A stretch of DNA of 64,000 nucleotides, from contig NZ_JBBOOE010000001.1 of NCBI RefSeq assembly GCF_038002965.1, forward strand, positions 4,445,001 through 4,509,000, written 5' to 3'. A model generated the notes under the pieces. It was not told the DNA's origin. It ran no database searches and saw only the letters and a list, made by a program, of their open reading frames with translations. Positions 35,712 through 45,600 of this stretch are shown here, piece by piece (within the stretch, counting starts at the first letter, position 1; every line of letters begins with the position of its first letter). The stretch is from Robertmurraya sp. FSL R5-0851. Lineage in GTDB: Bacteria; Bacillota; Bacilli; Bacillales; Cytobacillaceae. The translations under genes and the position numbers were made by a program.

Positions 35712-35743
35712 AAGCCCTTCAAATAAATTAAATAGAAGGGCTT
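35712..35743 (-). terminator. Terminator after amidase B
   Basis: AAGCCCTTC (35712-35720) pairs with GAAGGGCTT (35735-35743); on the minus strand TTTTTT follows. Confidence 0.85.
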
Positions 35744-35798
35744 CTTACATTTATTATGAATCTCTTGCAATTTTACTCTTGTACCAGACTGTTTGAAA

Positions 35799-36626
35799 TC
35801 ATCTAAAGTTAGCGGCCTCTTCTCTTGTTAATAATTTGTTATAGTGGCCAGCTTTATCAAGGAAGTATTTACATTCTCTATAGTTTTGTTGCGAAGTATC
35901 AAAGGGACCAATTAAAAAGACAATTGAGCCGTCTGCACCCCTTTTACAATCAAAGTTATGACCTGTTGTAAATAGGTAAGTGTGTACATCCTGTAAGGGT
36001 TGATGAGCAAAGCCTCCGGTATATATATATCTAATTACTCCAGGTGTTGCTGTTGTTTGGGGTAGAGATTGAACTCGAGATTTCTTAGAGAGTTTATAAA
36101 CTTTTTCTAATCCAACTGCATGCCCTCTGGCTACAGACTCGATCCATGCAGTACTCTTCATTTTTGCAGCATCACTCGGATTATCAATAAAGCCATTTTC
36201 AGTAAGTACTGCATCCATATTGGTTTCACGAAGCATATGGAAATCGGCTTTCTTCATGCCTCTGTCGTTCATATTGTTTCTTGCGATAATTTCCGAGTGA
36301 ATTGTCCGTTGCATTTGAGCAGTACGAGAACTACTAGATAGGCCTCTGTATATATAGTCCTCATAACCTGTGCCACCACCAGAGTTAATATGGATTGAGT
36401 AAAGAAAATCTGCTCCCCATTGGTTGGCCATGTTCGTTCTTTGATTTAAGGTAAGAGTTTCATCTCCAGACCTACTCATCCTAACAGATACACCATCATA
36501 TTCATTTATTAGAATCTCTCTTAATTTATTGGAGATTTGTAGAGTAATATTTTTTTCTTGAATACCATTTCCTACCGCACCCGGATCTGTTCCACCATGA
36601 CCTGGATCAATAAAAATCTTCACCAT
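35799..36626 (-). CDS. N-acetylmuramoyl-L-alanine amidase (Amidase_3), copy B
   Basis: 275 residues from the ATG at 36626; the open frame start three codons upstream lies inside the GAGGTG ribosome site. Catalytic residues are as in copy A: IDPGHGGTDPGAVG, GIQEKNITLQI, YSIHINSGGG and LTENGFIDN. The two copies share a stretch of about 50 residues almost unchanged (around HSEIIARNNMNDRGMKKADF). The C-terminal 80 residues differ and look like a SPOR-type domain (IRYIYTGGFAHQPLQDVHTY). It probably acts on the same bond with different wall targeting. Confidence 0.9.
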   Translation of the reverse strand: MVKIFIDPGHGGTDPGAVGNGIQEKNITLQISNKLREILINEYDGVSVRMSRSGDETLTLNQRTNMANQWGADFLYSIHINSGGGTGYEDYIYRGLSSSSRTAQMQRTIHSEIIARNNMNDRGMKKADFHMLRETNMDAVLTENGFIDNPSDAAKMKSTAWIESVARGHAVGLEKVYKLSKKSRVQSLPQTTATPGVIRYIYTGGFAHQPLQDVHTYLFTTGHNFDCKRGADGSIVFLIGPFDTSQQNYRECKYFLDKAGHYNKLLTREEAANFR

Positions 36627-36852
36627 ATATATCACCTCAACAGTTTATTGTTTACTTTTCCCTTGCTTGGTGTGAAAGTAAACTAGGCAAATGCGGATTA
36701 TATTACCTTTAAATATATACGGTATTTTGGCGATAACTTGTCCTATTTGTCTGACTTTGTAGAAGTATTGTTTGTTTAATTACAAATGATAGGTGGTAAA
36801 TAAAGAGTACTTGATACCTAGGTTGAAGTGACAAATACAAAGGAGTGGTCTT

Positions 36853-36966
36853 ATGAAGATTAAGGTCAAAAGCTGGAAAATGCTTACTGCTCAAGACAAG
36901 ATCTTTATTTTAAAAGCCATTAGCTTTCGGTCACAGGCAATGACTTCAAGTAATACCTCAGCTTAA
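36853..36966 (+). CDS. Possible 37-residue small protein
   Basis: An ATG at 36853 follows AAGGAG by eight bases. The frame encodes MKIKVKSWKMLTAQDKIFIL and a Ser/Thr-rich end, stopping at 36964-36966. It is basic and amphipathic with no signal peptide. The good ribosome site supports translation, but there is no family evidence. Confidence 0.4.
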   Translation: MKIKVKSWKMLTAQDKIFILKAISFRSQAMTSSNTSA

Positions 36967-37106
36967 TTAACCAGCTATTTTCCTTATGACATTTACTCAC
37001 TATGCTAGTTAGCCTGTAAATATTCCACCTTTTCAGCAATATTTTGTGAACTTTATTAACATGTGTCCCACTACATGAATATACATACTATTGAAAGGAG
37101 GGATTT

Positions 37107-37301
37107 ATGTTGAATAGTTATCCTTTATTATTCTTAGCTGCTATGCTTGCTGGTTTTGGATTGTTACGCGTTCCTGTAAGCGGTTTCTTGGCGCCTCTTG
37201 ATCCACTAATCGATGGCATTGGAGTTTTAACTGTCCTTATTTTTGCTTTAGCTCTTATCTATCATGGATTGATGTTTTTAGCAGGAAAGAAAAAATTTTA
37301 A
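37107..37301 (+). CDS. Small two-helix membrane protein
   Basis: 64 residues from an ATG seven bases after GGAGGG. Two hydrophobic stretches (YPLLFLAAMLAGFGLL and GVLTVLIFALALIYHGLMFL) are joined by a short Pro/Asp turn, ending in a basic tail. No family is recognised. A terminator directly follows. Confidence 0.7.
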   Translation: MLNSYPLLFLAAMLAGFGLLRVPVSGFLAPLDPLIDGIGVLTVLIFALALIYHGLMFLAGKKKF

Positions 37302-37311
37302 TAATATTTCT

Positions 37312-37345
37312 AACCAGACTCAATTCAAATTGGGTCTGGTTTTTA
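37312..37345 (+). terminator. Terminator after small membrane protein gene
   Basis: AACCAGACTCAATT (37312-37325) pairs with AATTGGGTCTGGTT (37328-37341) with one G-T pair, followed by TTTTT. Confidence 0.85.
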
Positions 37346-37428
37346 GTTTTCACATGGAAAAAGTATTCATAATTCCTCCATTTGGAATTAAAATGGAATA
37401 GTACATAATTTACAGGAGGATGATGGGG

Positions 37429-38043
37429 TTGTTCAAAAAAATAGCTGCTGATGCATTAGGTTTATCGGATATTGGAAAAATTATTGAACCAAAGGATTTT
37501 GACAAGACAGATGCTGACGATTACGTCATGCATGAGGACAATGAAAGAATTTACTTCTTGATCAAGACAAAGGCGGATGAATATTGCTTTACGAATTTGG
37601 CATTAATTCATGTGGATGGTCAAAGTGCTGCTTCCTCTAAGCGCACATTGTATCGTTACCCCTATTCTCAACACAAGATCTCGAACGTAACATTAGAAAC
37701 TGCCGGAAAGCTTGATATGGATGTGGAGATTAAGTTCCGATTAGGCGATGTTCAATTTGATATTGATGTTCAAAAGGATCAAATTGAAAAGCTTAAGGAT
37801 TTGTATAAGGCTTTACTACGAATCTCTGAGACTACTTATGAGAATTCGGTTGTAACTAACTTAGCAAACGAGAGTCTAGAGAAGGCTGTTGCAATTCTAC
37901 AAAACTCTCGTACAGAGGAACTAAAGCTTTCCGAACAGTACAAAGAGTTAACTGAGTTTGGCTTTAATTGGCTAACTTCGATTCGTGAGCAGTATCATGA
38001 GAAAGACTTTGGTGATGTGTTTGAGAAGTATATTAATAACTAA
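37429..38043 (+). CDS. PH-domain protein, YvbH-like
   Basis: 204 residues from a TTG at 37429, nine bases after AGGAGG; two ATGs three and two codons upstream lie inside or against the ribosome site. It has an N-terminal helix (FKKIAADALGLSDIGKII), a bacterial PH domain (about 30-125, with RIYFLIKTKADEYCFTNLAL) and a C-terminal helical part resembling the YvbH oligomerisation region. It is cytosolic; function is unknown. It stands alone, ending at a shared bidirectional terminator. Confidence 0.8.
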   Translation: MFKKIAADALGLSDIGKIIEPKDFDKTDADDYVMHEDNERIYFLIKTKADEYCFTNLALIHVDGQSAASSKRTLYRYPYSQHKISNVTLETAGKLDMDVEIKFRLGDVQFDIDVQKDQIEKLKDLYKALLRISETTYENSVVTNLANESLEKAVAILQNSRTEELKLSEQYKELTEFGFNWLTSIREQYHEKDFGDVFEKYINN

Positions 38044-38052
38044 ATTTCACAA

Positions 38053-38087
38053 AAGAAAGAGGAGACTCATTGAGCCTCCTCTTTCTT
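38053..38087. terminator. Bidirectional terminator
   Basis: AAGAAAGAGGAG (38053-38064) pairs perfectly with CTCCTCTTTCTT (38076-38087), between the convergent YvbH-like and CWB2 genes. Confidence 0.85.
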
Positions 38088-38089
38088 CC

Positions 38090-40321
38090 TTATTTCAATA
38101 GTGATTGAACCACAGCATCTGATACAGCTTGGTTTCCACCAAGAATCGTTAATCTTTGAATATTATATTGATCCATTAAAGTTTGTGTAGCGGTAGGTAC
38201 TTTGTTTTTTTCAACCAAAAGCAAATTGGCATTTTTCTTTGCCGCCAACACAGATCCTGTGAGTGCATCAGGATATGCCCAACCATCAGTCATAAATATT
38301 TCTGTTGGTTGCAAATTAAACTCTTTAATTAGACTCACTGCTGTTTCATACCTAGTTTCTCCACCAATTCGTTTTGAGGCAGGCACACCATTTGATACAT
38401 TGTCCGATATTACGCTTTTCCCACCTATGACATACGTTTTTGTTATACCATTTAGAGCTTGTCTCGTATCGCCTGGTAAAGTATTTGTATCGGTTAAAAG
38501 AATAGGATAACCATTTTTCGCAGCTATCGTAGCTGCTGATAAAGCATCTGGAAAGTTATAACCGTATACAATCATGGCTGTTTTAGACGGATTACTTATT
38601 TTCTCTGCGATTTTGCGAGCTGTCTCATATCGTGTGCTACCAGCAATTCTCTCAACCTTAAGGCCCATTTTAATCAGTTGATCCTCTACTGCCTTTCCAA
38701 CGGCTTCGATCCCACCTAATATGACTACTTTTTCAGCTTTTAGTCGTTGAATCTCCCTTTTGGTGGCATCGGAAAGCTGGCTCTTTTGAGTCAGTAAGAT
38801 CGGTGAGTTGCTCTGATAAGCCAAAGGTGAACCTGCTAATGCATCTGGAAATGCATCTCCGCGAGCAAGATACACAGTTTTTGCCACTAACCAACCTTCC
38901 TTTGAGATTCTTTCAGCTGTTTCATAGCGAGTAGCACCACCTAATCTTGTATAGCTAGGAAGAAATGCCTCGTTAGTCTCAGTAAACTTACCTGAATGAG
39001 CCACCCATTTCGCCATCCATGCCCAAGCTGCATGGTGAGCAATCCACTCTTCTTTCCCTTGATAGTTGTCCTCGCTGTTATTGCTATACGTGTGTCCATC
39101 TGAATGGCGACTTTGCATTTCTAATACTTTTTGTGCATGTAGAGGCTCCCAATAGTCTCCACCTTTGTTTAACGAATCATCATAACCAAATACATTGGCG
39201 AAAATATCCAATGTAGCAAAGTTCATTCTGCGTCCAGTACCCCAATCATTACCTTGAGGGAAATAGATATCGGAAGAACCTTCTCTATAAATGGTTCCTC
39301 CTAGTATTTCATAGGGCGGACTCGAGAAATTCTTTTCTACAAGACCTTTATATACTAAATCAGAGTTAAAAAAAGCAGCTTCAGGTGTAGGCATATTAGC
39401 TAATGTATATTGTAAAGCTGAAGTATTATTAAAAGCGATAAACTCCATATAATCAGGATGTATAAATCCATGATTTATCACGGTACCATCTTCATTTATA
39501 TTGCTTCCTTTTACCCAGTCTTTCACGGCCTTTCCATTTATGACCGTGTTATTATTGCTATCTAACGGTGTAGAAGCTGAAGTAACCATCAACTCGATAT
39601 TTTTATTCATCCAGATATTCCAGTTGGGATGATTGGGCATCATAGCTGTGGCCAATTGCAAAATTTGGGCATTCCACGCATTTTCTTCCGCTTTCGTATC
39701 CCCTGGAGATAAGATTATTCCATCGATTGTATTCATATAAGGAACCACATAGTCATTAAAACGATTCGCCTCATATTCAACCATTTTCCGAACATATTCA
39801 CGGTCAGTACCTGATAGGTTATCCCAAATGAGCCATGCAGAAAAACCTGAAAAATAAGCCCAGTGTGCCGACTGCCACTCGTCACCCCAACCGCCAGTTG
39901 TATTTGCTTTATGACGATAGGCAAGGGATGATACTAATTTTACAGTTTTCCCTTGTGCTTCTGTTTCAGAAATATTGGTAACCCCTGAATCATAAAGATC
40001 GAATGCTAATGAAGTTGCTAATCCAAGTGACATAGCAGCTGGGTGCCGAATCTCATTCTCTGATTTGCCTCCAAAGTTTAAATAAGACCCTGTTTGCTCG
40101 TCAAAATTCTTAGAGGTGCTCCACCAGGTGGTTAATCCATACTGGTTGGTATTTAATAAGATTTGTTGGATTCGTTGAGAATTTTCATCAGCAGGATTGC
40201 CATTAGTAAAAGAACTCCAATTGATGGGAATAACACCTGTATTACTAGATGCCTCTGTTTTATTTATTGGAAAAAGTGAGATCAAAATAGTTAAGGAAAT
40301 TAAGACACGTAAAAAATTCAA
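38090..40321 (-). CDS. Cell-surface protein: unknown N-terminal domain plus three CWB2 repeats
   Basis: 743 residues with a signal peptide (FLRVLISLTILISLFPIN, cut near TEA). The C-terminal 285 residues are three CWB2 (cell wall binding repeat 2) modules, starting at about 459, 556 and 651, each with an RxGGxTRYET-like opening and GDAFPDALAGSPLA-like core. They attach proteins to secondary wall polymers. Residues 30-450 are Trp/Asn/His-rich and helical (WGDEWQSAHWAYFSGFSAWL, ENAWNAQILQLATAM, NDWGTGRRMNF). This composition suggests an alpha/alpha-toroid polysaccharide lyase or glycoside hydrolase, but I cannot name a family. It neighbours a small lipoprotein and the sortase. Confidence 0.8.
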   Translation of the reverse strand: MNFLRVLISLTILISLFPINKTEASSNTGVIPINWSSFTNGNPADENSQRIQQILLNTNQYGLTTWWSTSKNFDEQTGSYLNFGGKSENEIRHPAAMSLGLATSLAFDLYDSGVTNISETEAQGKTVKLVSSLAYRHKANTTGGWGDEWQSAHWAYFSGFSAWLIWDNLSGTDREYVRKMVEYEANRFNDYVVPYMNTIDGIILSPGDTKAEENAWNAQILQLATAMMPNHPNWNIWMNKNIELMVTSASTPLDSNNNTVINGKAVKDWVKGSNINEDGTVINHGFIHPDYMEFIAFNNTSALQYTLANMPTPEAAFFNSDLVYKGLVEKNFSSPPYEILGGTIYREGSSDIYFPQGNDWGTGRRMNFATLDIFANVFGYDDSLNKGGDYWEPLHAQKVLEMQSRHSDGHTYSNNSEDNYQGKEEWIAHHAAWAWMAKWVAHSGKFTETNEAFLPSYTRLGGATRYETAERISKEGWLVAKTVYLARGDAFPDALAGSPLAYQSNSPILLTQKSQLSDATKREIQRLKAEKVVILGGIEAVGKAVEDQLIKMGLKVERIAGSTRYETARKIAEKISNPSKTAMIVYGYNFPDALSAATIAAKNGYPILLTDTNTLPGDTRQALNGITKTYVIGGKSVISDNVSNGVPASKRIGGETRYETAVSLIKEFNLQPTEIFMTDGWAYPDALTGSVLAAKKNANLLLVEKNKVPTATQTLMDQYNIQRLTILGGNQAVSDAVVQSLLK

Positions 40322-40472
40322 TGGATTTACACTCTCTTTCTTATTTATTCACTGTGTATTATTGTAATTGAATTCAAGAATCATTAAAAGAGAGAAGGTA
40401 TACCAGTTGACATGTTCAACAATGGAAAGAAGCCGTGCACCATTGTAGCGGGCTACTTATCGTCTATAAAAC

Positions 40473-40772
40473 TCATTCATCAAAACTAATGGTTTCTAAA
40501 GTGATTGCCTCTGTTTCCGGAGGATTTGACCACCAATTAATTCCATTGCATTTTACCAATATATTTTCTCCCTTATCTACATGGGACAACATATCGCTAT
40601 TGTTTACCTTTACAGTAATGTTTTTTGAATTGTGGCTGGTTGCCCCGACAAGTTCAACATCTACGCTTTTTTTTCCTCGATCAGTAACGTACCCCTCCAA
40701 GTATACTTCCTCTGGACTTGAACAAGCAGTTAAACTTAAGCAAAATAATATGAAGACTATAAATCTCATCAT
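40473..40772 (-). CDS. Small lipoprotein
   Basis: 99 residues (or 98 from the second ATG), with a GAGGTG ribosome site. A lipobox LTAC follows the hydrophobic signal (FIVFILFCLSLTAC), so the mature protein is anchored outside the membrane. The rest is a short beta-rich domain (VYLEGYVTDRGKKSVDVELV, then ENILVKCNGINWW), similar in style to DUF3221-like small lipoproteins. Function unknown. Confidence 0.75.
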   Translation of the reverse strand: MMRFIVFILFCLSLTACSSPEEVYLEGYVTDRGKKSVDVELVGATSHNSKNITVKVNNSDMLSHVDKGENILVKCNGINWWSNPPETEAITLETISFDE

Positions 40773-40894
40773 TTCGACACCTCATAATATTAGACGAAAT
40801 AGTTATTATTTGGTTTCTATTATCAAGTCTAAATATTATGGTTTTTCCTGATTTTTGTAAATATTTTTTAAATAAATAATTTACATAAATAAAA

Positions 40895-40919
40895 ACGGAG
40901 AGTTAGATATCCTCCGTTC
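40895..40919 (-). terminator. Terminator of the sortase gene
   Basis: AACGGAG (40895-40901) pairs with CTCCGTT (40913-40919); on the minus strand TTTTTATTT follows. It overlaps the sortase stop codon. Confidence 0.8.
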
Positions 40920-41515
40920 ATTTCTTTTTGGCATAAATTATATACCGTTCAGGAGCATCCCCAATATACCCAAACGGATAACAAGTGGTAAGGATAAGCT
41001 CCTCTTCCTTTTCCTGTAACGTAATAATGCTTGTGTCGTCAGCATCAACGATTTTTGTATTCACAATCTCATAGGCTAGATTTCCATACGGCATTTTCAT
41101 GACGAGCTCATCACCAAGCTCGAGCTCCCCTGCACGTTTGAAGACCGTATCACGGTGACCTGATAAAACAATTTGTCCTCCTTGCCCTGGAAAAAATGAG
41201 CCTTTATAGTGACCTACACCTTTTTCGAGCTCGTCCGGTTCTGTGCCTTCAACAATCGCTAACTCTGATTCTATTTTTGGAAGCGAGAGTAACCCTACTA
41301 CTTCCCCAGTAATAGGGTTGAAGTTTTCATCGTCAATTTTTTCTGATGAAGCTTTTTCCACTATTCCTTTAGCTTCTTCCAGCGATTTGTCTGCTTGTAT
41401 ATTTGAATGCCAAATCTGATAACCTGCATATCCAGTGATCCCTAGTCCTAAGAGAATGAAAAGATAAATGATATACTTAATTCTGCCAAACCCCCTTAAT
41501 GAATTTCAACTTCAT
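40918..41515 (-). CDS. Class D sortase, N-terminus apparently out of frame
   Basis: The catalytic part is clear: LSGHRDTVFKR (His), LTTCYPFGYIG (Cys) and APERYIIY (Arg), with the class D-type TLTTC-like motif. The first canonical start in this frame is a GTG at 41361, which would lack a membrane anchor. The same frame stays open upstream to 41505 and encodes a typical anchor (IKYIIYLFILLGLGITGYAG), but has no start codon. An ATG at 41515 encodes MKLKFIKG in another frame; removing one G from the five-G run at 41491-41495 would join it perfectly. So the gene carries a one-base frameshift, a sequencing error, or a rare start. Class D sortases cleave LPNTA-type signals; the amylopullulanase encoded nearby ends in one. 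Confidence 0.85.
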
Positions 41516-41529
41516 TATAGCAACCTATT

Positions 41530-41565
41530 GAAAAAAAAGGGAAATCTCTCAATTAGAGATTACCC
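41530..41565 (-). terminator. Strong terminator between ROK kinase and sortase genes
   Basis: On the minus strand GGG and AATCTCT pair with AGAGATT and CCC (stem within 41539-41565), followed by eight T. The sortase gene must therefore have its own promoter or rely on read-through. Confidence 0.88.
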
Positions 41566-41583
41566 AGCTTGTAGAGAAGTTTC

Positions 41584-42438
41584 TTAAAACGCCTTATGTG
41601 CCAGCATAAGTGCTCCAACAATCCCTGCATCATCCCCGAGACCTGGCCGAACAATGTAGCTTGTAAGGTCCGGTAATGAAACATAACCATTTATAAGCTC
41701 TGGTAAATATTTATAGATGGAAGTGTATACTTGTTCTTGATGACTTACGCCTCCTCCAAGGATAATTTTCTTCGGAGAAAGAATCAAAATGTATTGCATA
41801 ATCGATTGGGCCAGATAATACCCTTCCAAATCCCATACTTCAATCCGATCAACCAATTCGGCACCTTTTGCCCCCCATCGCTCCTCTATTGCCGGACCAG
41901 ATGCTAGACCCTCTAAACAATCTTGGTGGTACGGACACTTCCCCTGATACGGGTCATTCGGATGGCGTCGCACCAGAATATGACCCATTTCAGGATGAGA
42001 AATCCCCTGAAGCAGTTGCCCCTGAACAATCGCTCCAGCCCCAATGCCTGTCCCGACCGTTATATACAAACAGCTATCCAGCCCTTTTGCCGCACCAAAG
42101 GTCGCCTCCCCTAATGCAGCAGCATTGACATCGGTATTAAATCCAACAGGAACATGGAACGCATCCTTCAAGGCTTGGACAAACGGGTAATTCTTCCAAC
42201 CCGATTTAGGTGTGGATGTGATATAACCATAAGTTGGGCTGTCCTGGTTGACATCAATCGGACCGAACGAGCCAATTCCGATTGCATCCACCTGAAATTT
42301 CCGGAAAAACTCAATAACCTTAGGAATGGTTTCCTCTGGAACAGTGGTAGGAATCTGAATTCTCTCGATAATATTCCCTTTCTCATCTCCTACAGCACAA
42401 ACAAACTTAGTTCCACCGGCTTCGATAGCAGCTAACAT
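41584..42438 (-). CDS. ROK-family sugar kinase (fructokinase-like)
   Basis: 284 residues. The ATP site is AIEAGGTKFVCAVGDEKG; the sugar site lies around GIGSFGPIDV and FNTDVNAAALGEATFG; the ROK zinc site is GISHPEMGHILVRRHPND followed by CPYHQDCLEG. It resembles GmuE/YdhR-type fructokinases, which phosphorylate fructose or mannose, though glucose is possible. It lies downstream of the amylopullulanase gene, separated by a terminator, with a palindromic element before its start. Phosphorylating sugars from surface starch breakdown fits the setting. Confidence 0.88.
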   Translation of the reverse strand: MLAAIEAGGTKFVCAVGDEKGNIIERIQIPTTVPEETIPKVIEFFRKFQVDAIGIGSFGPIDVNQDSPTYGYITSTPKSGWKNYPFVQALKDAFHVPVGFNTDVNAAALGEATFGAAKGLDSCLYITVGTGIGAGAIVQGQLLQGISHPEMGHILVRRHPNDPYQGKCPYHQDCLEGLASGPAIEERWGAKGAELVDRIEVWDLEGYYLAQSIMQYILILSPKKIILGGGVSHQEQVYTSIYKYLPELINGYVSLPDLTSYIVRPGLGDDAGIVGALMLAHKAF

Positions 42439-42474
42439 ACTATTCCTCCCAATTTCGTTTTTTAACCTATAGCT

Positions 42475-42499
42475 CTTATGTGAAAGCGTATCACATAAG
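42475..42499. promoter_or_regulatory. Inverted repeat upstream of ROK kinase (operator/cre-like)
   Basis: CTTATGTGA (42475-42483) pairs perfectly with TCACATAAG (42491-42499) around AAGCGTA. The core TGTGAAAGCG resembles a catabolite-responsive element with mismatches. It lies 37 bp upstream of the kinase start. Confidence 0.5.
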
Positions 42500-42607
42500 C
42501 ATTAACATTTGCTAAAAATTCTGATGTTGAATTAACAAAGCAACAAGGTACTCAATTTTTTTCTTCACCAAGCCAAAGTATCCTCAAGCTTCCCACTTAA
42601 GTGAAAA

Positions 42608-42634
42608 GGGAATCCCTCAAATCGAGGGACCCCC
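42608..42634 (-). terminator. Terminator after amylopullulanase
   Basis: On the minus strand CCCTC pairs with GAGGG and outer GGG with CCC, followed by TTTTC. It separates the pullulanase and ROK transcripts. Confidence 0.75.
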
Positions 42635-42647
42635 TTACTCTTAAAAT

Positions 42648-45600
42648 CTAGTTTCTTTTCAATCTACCTCTTTTGCTAACTCCCAACAGGGTCACCCCCA
42701 TAAAGAGTAGAGCCACTCCTAGCAACAATACGTTAAATAGATTAGTTGCTGTATTCGGCAATGCCTTTCCTGTTTTCGTCGCTGACGCTACCTTAGTTAC
42801 ATCTTTATTAAAAACCGCAAACTTACTAAAGTGGGTTGTTGGTACACTTACCTGCCCGTTTTTGTACTCGGAACCCGGAACAAGCTCCCATCTATCCGCC
42901 TCTTCATTATAATAGTAGACTTCTAGACCTTCTGGGTTAGACTGTTTTCCTACATTAAAGGTGATCGTGATTGGTGAACTGAACTTCGTGTACTTTTTGC
43001 CCTTTTCATCGTAAATGTTAAAATCGTACACTTCACTTACTGCACCATCGACCTTTTTCATTTGCTTCATTTCGATCTTTACTGCACCGTTTGGAAGAAT
43101 GGAAGCTGGGATGGTTAGCAAGGCTTCCCCATTCGCAAACACGATCTTTGCCCCTTTTTCCTTGAGCGCTTTAATTTGTTCAGCAGTAAAGCTTACTGTT
43201 GCATTCTTTTCTTTCACTTCAACAGTAATTGTACCGTTTTGAACTACCTGTGTAACTTCAGCGTCTGTAACCGTTGCAACTCCGTTTTTCACTGTTGGCT
43301 TTGTTACTAGGTTGTTTTGGCCTGGGTTGTTTGGCTTTCCAGGGTTGCCAGGAACATTTGGGTTTCCTGGGTTATTCGGATTGCCTGGATTGTTTCCACT
43401 TTTACCTGGGTTACCCGGTGTTCCTGGATTATTTCCTCCATTACCTGGATTGCCCGGTATTCCCGGATTATTGCCTCCATTTCCAGGGTTTCCTGGATTA
43501 TTTCCACCATCACCCGGATTCTCACCATCATCAGGATCTCCTGGATCTTCCCCGTCGCCATCCCCCGGCTCCCCAGTAGATGCAGCCTCAGCTAAAATAA
43601 ACGTTCCACCCGCATCACGAGCTGCAAGATTCACTGCAACATCCTTCGCATCAGAAACCGTATAGCTCACTCCACTATACTCATCCACAAGCACCGTGCC
43701 TGGCTCAAAGTCCACTGCAAAAGTGACCTTCGTGGCTTCCGTTGCTGTGTTCAATCCAACATATACTTTCTTTCCAAGGTACTCACGCTTCGTGATGGAG
43801 TACTTCTCCTCGTTTCCACCAGCAACCATCATTCGGGTCCCTTTCGAGAAGATTTTCGAGTAGTCACCACGAATATTTAGTAGCTTGGCATAATGGTCAT
43901 GCAGCTTAACCGCTGTTTCGTCTCCACTTTCAAGCTTTTCCCATGGCATTCCGTCACGGTTTTGTGCAAATGCTGATACGACGCCATTGCTAGATTCCCA
44001 GCTTGATTTGCCGGAGTTGCCAAGCTCTTCTCCGTAGTAAATCACTGGTTGACCTTTAGATGTAATTTGCAGGGCTGCTGCGACCATTAGCTTGCCAACA
44101 TCGCCACCCACATACTCGGACAAGAAGCCGTCCTGGTCATGCGAGCTTAAGAATTGTCCAAGTGTTGACGTGTTGTCGATATGAGCATCGCGCTCGGTTA
44201 AATATGACTCAACCCCGCTAATGTCTCCATTCACAAAGTTCTTTGCTTTTTCTTTAAAATCAAAGTCCAACAACGAGTCCATTTGTCCAGAGCGTAGGTA
44301 GCCACCGTCATTCGTGACGCTTGCTCCCCAATATTCGCCGATCATTTTGAAGCTCGGTCTGATTTCGGTTAGCGCGTTTTTAAACGCCATCCAAGTAGTT
44401 TCTTCGACGTGCTTCACGGTGTCGACACGGAAGTAGTCAATCGTTTCTCCGCTATCTGTTCTTGCTTTTTCCAACCAAGCGGTTTGCCATTCAATGATTT
44501 TGGCACGAACGGCTGGGTCTTCGGTTCTGAAGTCAGGAAGTCCGTCTAGTTCTCCGCGAACGGTTGGGTCCTCCATTTCAGTACGAAGCATATCCTTTAA
44601 CACTGCTTGCTCTTCAGCCGTTGGTAGACCTGCTTCTCCCTGCCAGTTCGGTTCGATGGAATCCATTCCGTAACCAGCGTGGTTTAACACGACGTCCACC
44701 ATAATTTTGATGCCTTTGTCGTGCGCTTTTTCAATTAGCTTTTTGAATGTTTCCATGTCACCGAGGCTTTCATCTAGAGATGTAAAGTCCTTTGCCCAGT
44801 AGCCATGGTAAGCGTATTGCTTTGCATCTAAGCCTTCGGTTGTTGTAAAATCGACACCCTTATTAAAGTCGATATTATCAACGATTGGTGAAATCCAGAT
44901 GGTGTTGATGCCTAAGTCATCTAAGTAATCCAAGTTATCAATGATACCTTGGAAGTCCCCGCCATGGTACGCCTCACTATGTTCTGGGTCGTAACCAACC
45001 GGGTTATTGCTTGAATCTCCATCCTTGAAACGGTCGGTGAGCATAAAGTAAATTCGTGCTTCATCCCAATCAAAGTCAAGATCTCCTTGGTATGTGCGTG
45101 GTGCAACTTCCACCGCTACCGTTTGATTGTGACGGTTTCCGAATTCGTCCACCGCGGTTACGGTCAGATTCTTGATTCCTGCAGCAACCGAATCCTTCAC
45201 TCCGATGGTGACTGCTTGAAGCTGCGGGTCAATCATGAGCTTGGATTTTCCACCCAATGGCGCCAAATCCACGTACATTTCTTTAAAAGTAACCTCTTCT
45301 TCCGTTGTCACGTTGATTTTTAAAACGGCATTTTCGTTATGCTGTATTTTCACTGGTGAGACTTGACCTTCTATGGTCACCTTTGGCACGGTATACACAA
45401 TGACCGACTTGCCATCAACCGTGTTTTTCGGATCGGTCACTTCAGTTGTTTCGCCGTCCTTTGTCACAAGGAAGCTGTACTCGTAGGTGCCTGGGTCGAG
45501 GTTTTTCAACGTATAGTAGAAGTACTCATTCTTCTCGTCATACGTCATCACATATTCCTGCGCTCCGACTTTCACCTTCACTCCTTCAATCGTGTGCAAC

